Positions 57,968-64,000 of a stretch of DNA of 64,000 nt are shown piece by piece; the stretch's first letter is position 1; each line of letters starts with the position of its first letter. The notes beneath the pieces are model-generated. The model searched no databases and was not told the DNA's origin. It saw only the letters and a program-made list of their open reading frames with translations. The position numbers and the translations under genes were made by a program. The stretch covers positions 6,014,001-6,078,000 of the forward strand of contig NZ_CP084058.1 of NCBI RefSeq assembly GCF_020215645.1. Reading direction: 5' to 3'. This DNA is from Nonomuraea gerenzanensis. GTDB lineage: Bacteria; Actinomycetota; Actinomycetes; Streptosporangiales; Streptosporangiaceae.

Positions 57968-58477
57968 TCAGGCGCGCACCAGCGTGCCGGTGACCGGCTG
58001 CGGGTTGCGGATGAGGTTGAGGATCGGGCAGACCCGCTCCACCTCCCCCTGCAGGGTCTTCAGCTCCTCGTCGGAGGCGGGCGAGGAGATCCGCACCTCG
58101 TACCGGAACCCGTACGGGTGGACGGGCACGTCGCCGCCGGGGCCCTGGGCACGGGGGTCGTACTCGGCGTGCACGTCCACCTCCAGCGAGTCGAGCGGCA
58201 CGTTCAGCTCCGCCGCCTTGATCAGGAAGATGTGGGTGACGCAGCTGCCCAGCACGCCGGTCTGCAGCTCGGGCGAGGTGGGGCCGAGGTCGTAGCCGGC
58301 GAAGTCGGGTCCGCTGTCGCTGAGGAGCTGGAAGTCCCTGATCCTGATCCGCCGGATGCCGCTGCGGCCCTCGGCGGTGACGTGGGCGCGCAGCGGGACC
58401 GGGCCGGCGGCGGGCGCCTCCCGGCGGGCCAGCAGGGCCGCGCGCTTCTGGGACAGGTATTCACGCAGGGTGGTCAT
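57968..58477 (-). CDS. OsmC-family protein (organic hydroperoxide reductase-like)
   Basis: A 169-residue OsmC/Ohr-fold protein. It has both redox Cys: in TGVLGSCVTHIFLIKAA (first) and VERVCPILNLIRN (second), the arrangement by which family members reduce organic hydroperoxides with thiols. It is the last gene of the ABC/monooxygenase operon on this strand, 24 bp after the VOC gene. It would remove peroxides, perhaps made by the flavin monooxygenase of the operon. Partner reductant unknown. Confidence 0.85.
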   Translation of the reverse strand: MTTLREYLSQKRAALLARREAPAAGPVPLRAHVTAEGRSGIRRIRIRDFQLLSDSGPDFAGYDLGPTSPELQTGVLGSCVTHIFLIKAAELNVPLDSLEVDVHAEYDPRAQGPGGDVPVHPYGFRYEVRISSPASDEELKTLQGEVERVCPILNLIRNPQPVTGTLVRA

Positions 58478-58501
58478 GAAGGGCTCTCCTCGAGAGGATG
58501 T

Positions 58502-59125
58502 TCAGCAGAGGGTCACGTGGCCGCGCGGGGTGCCGATGACGGCGCGCAGCGACGGCTCGGGCCCGGCGGCGACATCGAGCCGGACGCCGAGCGCGGCCAG
58601 GTCCCGCTGGAGCGCGCCGGGGTCGGGATGGGTGGCGGAGAAGGAGATCAGGCTGGCCAGCGGTAGGTCGGAGTCGGCCGGGTGGCGGGTGCCGCCCCAG
58701 TCGATGAGGAACGGCACCAGCCGCACCTCCGCCGGGTCCTCGCGCCGGGTGAGCCGCCACTCCAGAAGCTCGCCGCCGGGGGTGCGCCGCGACAGGGGCT
58801 GCACGTCGCCGGGGTCGTAGCCGCGCTCGCGGGCCAGCCGCACGGCCTTGTCGAGGTCGCCGCCGGGCCGCACGGCCCAGGCGGCCAGGCGCGGCTCGGT
58901 CAGCGTCTCCAGCCCGAACGCCCGCGGCCGCGCGCCTGCCTCCGGGTCCGGTCCGATGATCTCCAGGTACGAGGACGGCCCGAAGCGGATGAGATGGTTG
59001 GCCGTGCCGCCGGGATGGCTGCCGCCGCGCACTGGCGTGATCCCCGTCAGCTCGGCGAACGCCGCGACCCCCGCGGCGAGGTCGGGCACCGCGTAGACGA
59101 GATGGTCGAGCTGAGGTTCCGTCAC
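58502..59125 (-). CDS. VOC-family protein (glyoxalase_3 type)
   Basis: A 207-residue VOC-superfamily protein of the PF13468 (glyoxalase-like) type: LDHLVYAVPDLAAGVAAFAE (6-25), then HPGGTANHLIRFGPSSYLEI (38-57), RTPGGELLEWRLT and FLIDWGGTRHPA. The family is long and often metal-free; substrate unknown. The ATG (59125) overlaps the stop of the upstream CMD gene by 4 nt (ATGA). Operon context suggests it acts on the product or substrate of the luciferase-like monooxygenase. Confidence 0.83.
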   Translation of the reverse strand: MTEPQLDHLVYAVPDLAAGVAAFAELTGITPVRGGSHPGGTANHLIRFGPSSYLEIIGPDPEAGARPRAFGLETLTEPRLAAWAVRPGGDLDKAVRLARERGYDPGDVQPLSRRTPGGELLEWRLTRREDPAEVRLVPFLIDWGGTRHPADSDLPLASLISFSATHPDPGALQRDLAALGVRLDVAAGPEPSLRAVIGTPRGHVTLC

Positions 59126-59688
59126 TGCTCCTCCTGGGTGGGCTCGCCGAGGGAGAGCATGAGCCGGTTGGCCCAGCCGAAGAACGCCCCGGCGTGGACG
59201 AGGTCACTGATCGCCAGGTCGTCGAGCCCGGCCGCGCGCAGCGCCGCCAGGTGCTCGGCGCCGAGCGCCGACGGGGTGGCGGCCAGCGACACGGCGGCGT
59301 CGATGATCGCCCGCCAGCGGGCGTCCTGCCGCGCGTCCACGCCCTCGTCCAGCAGCCGCCGCACGTCGTCGGGCCGCTTGGAGTAGTGGCCGGCGAAGCG
59401 CGCGTGCACGGAGGCGCAGAAGACGCAGCCGTTGTGGCGGGAGGTGGCCGTGGCGGCCAGCTCGCGCTCGGCGCGCGGCAGCCCGCCGTCGGGGTTGTAG
59501 AAGATGTCCTGGTCGGTCTTGGTGCGGGCGTGCAGGACGTCGGGGTCGCGGGCGAGCAGCCGGAAGTACGGGGAGGCGGCGCGGGCCCGGTCGACCAGCG
59601 CCTCGTGGTGGGCGTCGGTCAGCTCGTCCTCGGCCAGGGGCGCCAGCCAGGGCCGCCAGCCGAGCCGCTCCGTGGTGAACCCGGTCAT
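59122..59688 (-). CDS. Alkylhydroperoxidase-domain protein (AhpD-like, Avi_7169-type)
   Basis: A 188-residue AhpD/CMD-fold protein. The peroxidase site HNGCVFCASVHARF contains C-x-x-C with the following His, as in AhpD. FYNPDGGLPRAERELAATAT is typical of the subfamily found with luciferase-like monooxygenase operons. It may reduce peroxides in concert with OsmC. Its ATG (59688) overlaps the upstream CMD gene stop by 4 nt, and its own stop overlaps the VOC start. Confidence 0.8.
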   Translation of the reverse strand: MTGFTTERLGWRPWLAPLAEDELTDAHHEALVDRARAASPYFRLLARDPDVLHARTKTDQDIFYNPDGGLPRAERELAATATSRHNGCVFCASVHARFAGHYSKRPDDVRRLLDEGVDARQDARWRAIIDAAVSLAATPSALGAEHLAALRAAGLDDLAISDLVHAGAFFGWANRLMLSLGEPTQEEQ

Positions 59689-60272
59689 GCGCTGACCCCT
59701 TCCTGGTTGAGCAGGCGCAGGCCGGTGACCACCCGCACCTGGAAGCTGAGGAACGCGACGAGCTGCGACAGCGTGACGATGCCGGTCTCGCTCCAGCCGG
59801 CCGCGCGCAGGTCGCGCAGCGCCTCGGCGCGGGCCTCGCGCGGCCGGAACACGAGCAGGTGGGCGTGCTCGAACGCGGCGGCCAGCCGGACCCCGAGCGC
59901 GGCCGGGTCGCCGGCCCGGTAGCGCGGGCCCTCGCGGCTCTCGGCCGCCAGGGCGCCCTGGTACACGCCGTAGGGCCCGGTGGCGCGGCCTGCCTCGATC
60001 TCGGCTTCGACGGCTTTGAGCAGGCCGGGCGACAGCTCGGCGAGGCGGTCGGCGTAGAAGCGGGCGACCGTGAGGTCCTGGTGCAGGCCGGTGACGAAGG
60101 CGGCGACGGCGTCCCGCTCGACGAGCGTCACCTCGTCCTCGTCGTCGGGGGTGAAGAGCGCGTCGTAGCCGCGCTGGGCGTGCTCGCGGGCGTCGGGGCG
60201 CCGGTCGCGCAGCCGGTCGAGCGAGGAGCCCGGGGCGATCCCGGCCAGGTGGTCGATGACGTCAGTGATCAT
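59685..60272 (-). CDS. CMD-domain protein (Avi_7170-type)
   Basis: A 195-residue helical protein from ATG 60272 ([20 protein letters not shown]). It matches the CMD-like partner seen beside luciferase-like monooxygenases: ERDAVAAFVTGLHQDLTVAR, FYADRLAELSPGL, YRAGDPAALGVRLAAAFEHA and the end GIVTLSQLVAFLSFQVRVVTGLRLL (given here as GIVTLSQLVAFLSFQV). No C-x-x-C motif is present, so it is probably not redox-active by itself and may be a subunit or binding protein. ATGA overlaps join it to both neighbours. Confidence 0.78.
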   Translation of the reverse strand: MITDVIDHLAGIAPGSSLDRLRDRRPDAREHAQRGYDALFTPDDEDEVTLVERDAVAAFVTGLHQDLTVARFYADRLAELSPGLLKAVEAEIEAGRATGPYGVYQGALAAESREGPRYRAGDPAALGVRLAAAFEHAHLLVFRPREARAEALRDLRAAGWSETGIVTLSQLVAFLSFQVRVVTGLRLLNQEGVSA

Positions 60273-61261
60273 TTCTTGCTCAATTCGACGGAGGGCCGCC
60301 AGCCGAACGCGGGGGCGACCTCGGTGGCCAGCAGTTCGATGGAGCGCAGGACCAGGGGGTGCGGCGGATCGACCGAGTGGACCTGGAAGACCAGGTCGGT
60401 CGCCGACTGCAGGGTGGGGTCGGCGCGCAGGCTCTCGATGACGTCCTGCGGGGTGCCGAGGTGCACGTCGAAGGCGGTGATGCGGCTGTCGAGGTCGCTG
60501 ACGGGCAGCTCGAACGGCAGCCTGCGCCGGCCGAGCCCGATCTCGGCGTGACGCAGCGCGTCGGCGCGGCTGTCGGCGACGAACGCGGTCCGCGACGCCA
60601 TGATCCGCGGGGTGGCGCCGGGCGGCAGGCTCTCGTGGTACGCCTCGACGATCGGGAGCTGCAGGTCGGCCAGCGTGGCCTGCGGCTGCTCGGCGGGCCG
60701 CGGCTGGGTGCGGGAGAGCATCAGCCCGTGGCCGGCCCGCCCCGCCCTGGCCCCGCCGGCGACGGAGAACGTGGCCTCCCACACGGCGTCGAGCAGCCGG
60801 GGCGCGGGCGGGTAGAGCCGGTTGCCGCCGCCGAGGTCCTCGCCGGCCCAGGCGCGGCGCAGCGCCCACAGGTGCTCGGCGTACAGGGCGGCGCGGTCGG
60901 CGGCGTCGTGCCCGAACGGCCCGAACGCCGACGGGGTGCCGCCCCCGCCGACGCCCACCTCAAGCCGCCCGCCGGCGAGCAGGTCGAGCACGGCGGTGTC
61001 CTCGGCGACGCGCAGCGGATGTTCCAGCGGCAGCGTGATGATGCCGGTGCCGAGCCGGATGTGCCGGGTGGTGGCGGCGACGTGGGCCAGGAACACCAGC
61101 GGCGCGGGCAGCCCGCCCTCCTCGCCGTCGAAGTGGTGCTGGGCCACCCACGCGGTGTCGAACCCGTGCGCCTCGGCGTGCCGGATCTGCTCGGCGGCCA
61201 GCCGGTAACGCTCACCGGGCGGCGCGTCGTCCAGGAGCCGGGTGAAGAAGCCGAGTCTCAT
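60269..61261 (-). CDS. Luciferase-like flavin-dependent monooxygenase (KPN_01858-type)
   Basis: A 330-residue TIM-barrel monooxygenase using reduced FMN and O2. [20 protein letters not shown] begins like the family; [20 protein letters not shown] and [20 protein letters not shown] (about 69-88) are diagnostic, as is the glycine-rich [12 protein letters not shown]. Proteins of this subfamily are always next to a dipeptide-type ABC transporter and two CMD-like proteins, as here. The likely role is oxidation of an imported small compound, possibly sulfur- or nitrogen-containing. Coupled by ATGA overlaps to both neighbours. Confidence 0.85.
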   Translation of the reverse strand: MRLGFFTRLLDDAPPGERYRLAAEQIRHAEAHGFDTAWVAQHHFDGEEGGLPAPLVFLAHVAATTRHIRLGTGIITLPLEHPLRVAEDTAVLDLLAGGRLEVGVGGGGTPSAFGPFGHDAADRAALYAEHLWALRRAWAGEDLGGGNRLYPPAPRLLDAVWEATFSVAGGARAGRAGHGLMLSRTQPRPAEQPQATLADLQLPIVEAYHESLPPGATPRIMASRTAFVADSRADALRHAEIGLGRRRLPFELPVSDLDSRITAFDVHLGTPQDVIESLRADPTLQSATDLVFQVHSVDPPHPLVLRSIELLATEVAPAFGWRPSVELSKK

Positions 61262-62805
61262 CGGACGCGCTCCGGGATCGCGGCCAGCAGCTCTCGGGTG
61301 TAGTCGTGCCGGGGGTCGCTGAAGACCTGGCGGGTGGTTCCGGTTTCCACGATGCGTCCTTTGCTCATGACGGAGACGGTGTGGCAGATCTGGCGCACCA
61401 CGGCCAGATCGTGCGAGATGAACAGGTAGGTCAGGCCCAGCTCGCGCTGGAGCCGTTCGAGCAGGGCGAGGATCTGCGCCTGCACGGTCACGTCGAGCGC
61501 GGAGACCGCCTCGTCGAGCACGAGCACCTCGGGGTCGGCGGCCAGCGCGCGGGCGATGGCCACCCGCTGCCGCTGCCCGCCGGACAGCTCGCGCGGCCGG
61601 CGCGCGGCCAGGTCGCCCGGCAGCGCCACCCGCTCCAGCAGGTCGGCGACGCGGGCGCGCCGGGCGGGCCGGTCGCCGAGCCCGAAGTTACGCAGCGGCT
61701 CCTCGATGATGTCTCCGATGCTCTGGCGAGGGTCGAGCGACCCGTACGGGTTCTGGTAGACGAGTTGCACGTACCGGCGGAAGCGGCGGCCGTCCGGCGC
61801 CCCGGCGATGCCGACCGTTCCCGAGGTGGGCGTGGCGAACCGCGCGACCATCCTGGCCGTGGTGGTCTTGCCCGAGCCGGACTCGCCCACCAGCGCATGC
61901 GTGGTGCCGCGCGTCACCTCGAAGCTGACGCCGTCCACGGCGCGGAACGGGCGCCGCCCGACGCGGAACTCCTTGACCAGGTCGCGCACCACGATCGCCG
62001 GCGGCCCGCCCGGATGGTCGAGGAACGGCCGCGCCGACAGGGCCGGGGCGTCGTCCAGCAGCCGTCGGGTGTAGCCCTCCTGGGGGGCGGCCAGCACCGA
62101 GGACGTCGGGCCGCGCTCCACGACGCGGCCGTCCTTCATGACGACCAGCCGGTCCGAGCGGCCCGCCGCCACGCCGAGGTCGTGGGTGACGAGCAGGACG
62201 GCGGTGCCGTACTCGGCGCGCAGGTCGTCGATGAGGTCGAGGATGCGCCGCTGCACGGTGACGTCGAGCGCGCTGGTCGGCTCGTCAGCGATGATCAGGC
62301 TCGGCCGCAGGGCGATCGCGGCGGCGATGAGCACGCGCTGCCGCATGCCGCCGGACAGCTCGTGCGGGTACTGCCGGGCCCGCGTCTCCGGGTCGGGCAG
62401 GCCGACGCGAGCGAGCAGGTCGAGCACGCGGGCGCGGATCTTGCGGCGGTCGCGCTCGCCGTGCACGCGCAGCACCTCGCCGATCTGGGCGCCGACGGTC
62501 TTGACGGGGTCGAGGGAGTTGGCGGGGTCCTGCGGGACGAGGCCGATCCGGCTGCCGCGCACGGACCGCAGGCGGCGCTGCGACCAGCCCGCCAGGTCGG
62601 CCTCGCCGAACAGGATCCGGCCCGCGTCCAGGGTGGCGTTGCCGGGCAGCAGCCCGATGAGGGCGTGGGCCGTGGTGGACTTGCCGGACCCCGACTCGCC
62701 GACGACGGCCACGACCTCGCCCGGCTCGACCGACAGGGACACGCCGTGCACCGCCGGGCGGCCGTCGTAGGAGACCTTGAGGTCGTGCACCTCCAGCAGG
62801 CTCAT
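61258..62805 (-). CDS. ABC transporter ATP-binding protein with two nucleotide-binding domains (Dpp/Opp type)
   Basis: A 515-residue protein from ATG 62805 ([20 protein letters not shown]) with two complete ATPase domains. Domain 1 (1-250): Walker A GESGSGKS, signature LSGGMRQRV, Walker [13 protein letters not shown]. Domain 2 (270-515): Walker A GESGSGKT, signature LSGGQRQRV, Walker [13 protein letters not shown] (E to V-A change near DEA). This is the single-chain form of the DppD-DppF pair. It powers the two permeases encoded just upstream; the binding protein must lie beyond the right edge. The stop overlaps the monooxygenase start by ATGA. Confidence 0.9.
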   Translation of the reverse strand: MSLLEVHDLKVSYDGRPAVHGVSLSVEPGEVVAVVGESGSGKSTTAHALIGLLPGNATLDAGRILFGEADLAGWSQRRLRSVRGSRIGLVPQDPANSLDPVKTVGAQIGEVLRVHGERDRRKIRARVLDLLARVGLPDPETRARQYPHELSGGMRQRVLIAAAIALRPSLIIADEPTSALDVTVQRRILDLIDDLRAEYGTAVLLVTHDLGVAAGRSDRLVVMKDGRVVERGPTSSVLAAPQEGYTRRLLDDAPALSARPFLDHPGGPPAIVVRDLVKEFRVGRRPFRAVDGVSFEVTRGTTHALVGESGSGKTTTARMVARFATPTSGTVGIAGAPDGRRFRRYVQLVYQNPYGSLDPRQSIGDIIEEPLRNFGLGDRPARRARVADLLERVALPGDLAARRPRELSGGQRQRVAIARALAADPEVLVLDEAVSALDVTVQAQILALLERLQRELGLTYLFISHDLAVVRQICHTVSVMSKGRIVETGTTRQVFSDPRHDYTRELLAAIPERVR

Positions 62806-63680
62806 CCGCCTTCCCTTCCGATCGAGCGGCTGATACGTCCGGCGGCCAGCACCACGGCCACCACGACGCCGCCGGGCAGCGTGGTCAGCCACCACGAGGT
62901 GGCCAGGTAGTTGCGCCCCTCGGCGATCAGCAGCCCCCATTCCGGGGTGGGCGGCTCGGCGCCGTAGCCGAGGAAGCCGAGCGTCGAGATGGCCAGGATG
63001 GCAGCGCCGAACTGCAGGGCGGCCAGCGCGACGACGGGGCCGAGCGAGTTGGGCAGCACGTGCCGCCACAGCACCGCGCCGAACCTGCCGCCGCTGCCGA
63101 AGGCGGCCTCCACGTAGTCGGTGCACCGCACCCGGACGACCTCGGCGCGGGCCAGCCGGGCGAAGGCCGCCACGGAGCCGATGCCGACCGCGATCGCCAC
63201 GTTCACCGTGCCGGGGCCGAGCAAGATGATCACGGTCAGGGCCAGGAGCAGGCCGGGCACCGACAGCAGCACGTCCACGACCCGCATGACCGCCGCGTCC
63301 GCCACGCCGCCGGCGGCGCCGGCCAGCAGGCCGAGCAGCGTGCCGAGCAGCAGGCCCACCCCGACGGCGACGAGCGCCCCCGACAGGGAGTGCACCGAGC
63401 CGTGCACCACCCGGGCGAAGACGTCCCGCCCGACCGCGTCGGTGCCGAACAGGTGCCCGGCGCCCGGCGGGCGCAGCTTGTCGGCGGGCACGCCGGCGAT
63501 CGGGTCGTACGCGGTGAACAAGCCCGGCACGACCGCCCAGAGCAGCACGAGCCCGACCACCAGCCAGGCCACCACCAGCCCGACGGGCACACGAGCCCTG
63601 GGCCGCCGCGCCACCCGCGCCGGGACCGACGCGCCGCCGCTCCCCACGCCGCCCGCGCCCGGGACAGACGCGCCCGTCAT
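62802..63680 (-). CDS. ABC transporter permease (DppC-like)
   Basis: A 292-residue permease from ATG 63680. A Pro/Gly/Ala-rich N-terminal tail, first membrane helix [20 protein letters not shown], then the DppC/OppC family's [20 protein letters not shown] segment and five more helices including [19 protein letters not shown]. The coupling-helix EAA-like motif is [20 protein letters not shown]. Typical of dipeptide/nickel-type uptake systems. It is joined by ATGA overlaps to the other permease and to the ATPase. Confidence 0.88.
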   Translation of the reverse strand: MTGASVPGAGGVGSGGASVPARVARRPRARVPVGLVVAWLVVGLVLLWAVVPGLFTAYDPIAGVPADKLRPPGAGHLFGTDAVGRDVFARVVHGSVHSLSGALVAVGVGLLLGTLLGLLAGAAGGVADAAVMRVVDVLLSVPGLLLALTVIILLGPGTVNVAIAVGIGSVAAFARLARAEVVRVRCTDYVEAAFGSGGRFGAVLWRHVLPNSLGPVVALAALQFGAAILAISTLGFLGYGAEPPTPEWGLLIAEGRNYLATSWWLTTLPGGVVVAVVLAAGRISRSIGREGG

Positions 63681-64000
63681 GCCGCCGCTCCCTTCAGCCG
63701 GGGGTCGAGGATCGGGAACAGCACGTCCACCAGCAGGTTGACCAGCACGAACACGGCGGCGGCGAGCACCACGACGGCGAGCATCACCGGCGTGTCCTGC
63801 GCGTTGACGGCCTGCTCGGTCAGCCGCCCGATCCCGGCCCTGCCGAAGACGGTCTCGGTCACGACCGAGCCCGCGATCAGCTCGCCGAACGTCAGGCCGG
63901 CCACGGTGAGCGTCGGCAGCACGGCGTTGCGGGCCACGTGCCGCCACAGAATCCACCAGCGCGTGGCGCCCTTGGCCGCGACCACCGGCACGAACGGCTG
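63677..64000 (-). CDS. ABC transporter permease (DppB-like), C-terminal part
   Basis: The last 107 residues of a DppB/OppB-type permease; the rest lies outside the window. The coupling segment [20 protein letters not shown], the helix [20 protein letters not shown] and the closing [20 protein letters not shown] are standard for this family. It forms the membrane channel with the DppC-like protein, with which it shares a 4-nt ATGA overlap. Confidence 0.88.
   Translation of the reverse strand, partial: QPFVPVVAAKGATRWWILWRHVARNAVLPTLTVAGLTFGELIAGSVVTETVFGRAGIGRLTEQAVNAQDTPVMLAVVVLAAAVFVLVNLLVDVLFPILDPRLKGAAA

Noticed and set aside
1..64000. CRISPR array or cas genes
   Set aside because: No regularly spaced direct repeats with unique spacers and no cas-like proteins were seen.

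Overview
The window is 64 kb of very GC-rich DNA with short gaps, many GTG/TTG starts and a heavy load of TetR, MarR, MerR, XRE, WYL and LuxR regulators. That pattern fits a large-genome filamentous actinomycete. A Streptosporangiaceae/Nonomuraea-like host is my guess from gene style; no 16S or other decisive marker is present. Most of the window is accessory chromosome: small regulator-plus-enzyme modules, often divergent, with visible inverted-repeat operators between the partners.

Layout. 1-2.7 kb: TetR, MerR and TetR regulators and a short-chain dehydrogenase (SDR). 2.8-5.3 kb: a small ORF and terminator, then five tandem tRNA genes (Ala-TGC, Gly-TCC, an odd short-armed AAG tRNA, Glu-TTC, Arg-ACG), an XRE regulator, a secreted killer-toxin-like (SKLP) protein and a separate tRNA-Cys. 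5.5-20.8 kb: oxidoreductases (including a deazaflavin nitroreductase-hemerythrin fusion), a MarR/GNAT pair, a MarR/MFS pair, an aldo/keto reductase behind a terminator-like leader, two TetR genes, a dehydrogenase-hydrolase fusion under a TetR operator, an FAD monooxygenase, an AlkZ-like DNA glycosylase and a WYL/VOC pair. 21-25 kb: an internally deleted EamA gene, an XRE regulator divergent from ilvD, and a truncated TetR remnant. 25.4-45.8 kb: a coiled-coil protein, a UlaG-like hydrolase, six alpha/beta hydrolases (one with its catalytic Ser deleted), two large LuxR-type ATPase regulators, an XRE-NB-ARC-TPR regulator, an MHS transporter, a two-component system and a zinc-finger coiled-coil protein. 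46-48.7 kb: a decayed IS4-type element abutting a truncated IS21 istA. 49-54.6 kb: an operon for an NhaC-like antiporter, an ArcD-like antiporter, arginine deiminase and a ThrE-like exporter. 54.6-57.4 kb: a MerR-methyltransferase fusion and an SDR/TetR divergent pair. 57.6-58 kb: IS110 and GH28 remnants. 58-64 kb: an operon coupling a dipeptide-type ABC transporter to a luciferase-like monooxygenase, two AhpD/CMD proteins, a VOC protein and OsmC; its 5' end is outside the window.

How genes work together. The clearest functional units are the 49-54.6 kb arginine operon (import of arginine, deimination to citrulline plus ammonia, cation/proton exchange, amino-acid export), and the 58-64 kb operon, where six consecutive junctions are 4-nt ATGA overlaps, implying tightly coupled translation of uptake, oxidation and peroxide-handling proteins. 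Several regulator/target pairs can be proposed from shared operators, notably TetR 14081 with the fusion gene at 14724, and TetR 56841 with the SDR at 55917.

Genome decay is visible at many points: a truncated membrane protein, the deleted EamA gene, the TetR remnant, frameshifted IS4 and IS110 transposases, a truncated istA, a GH28 fragment and a hydrolase pseudoenzyme.
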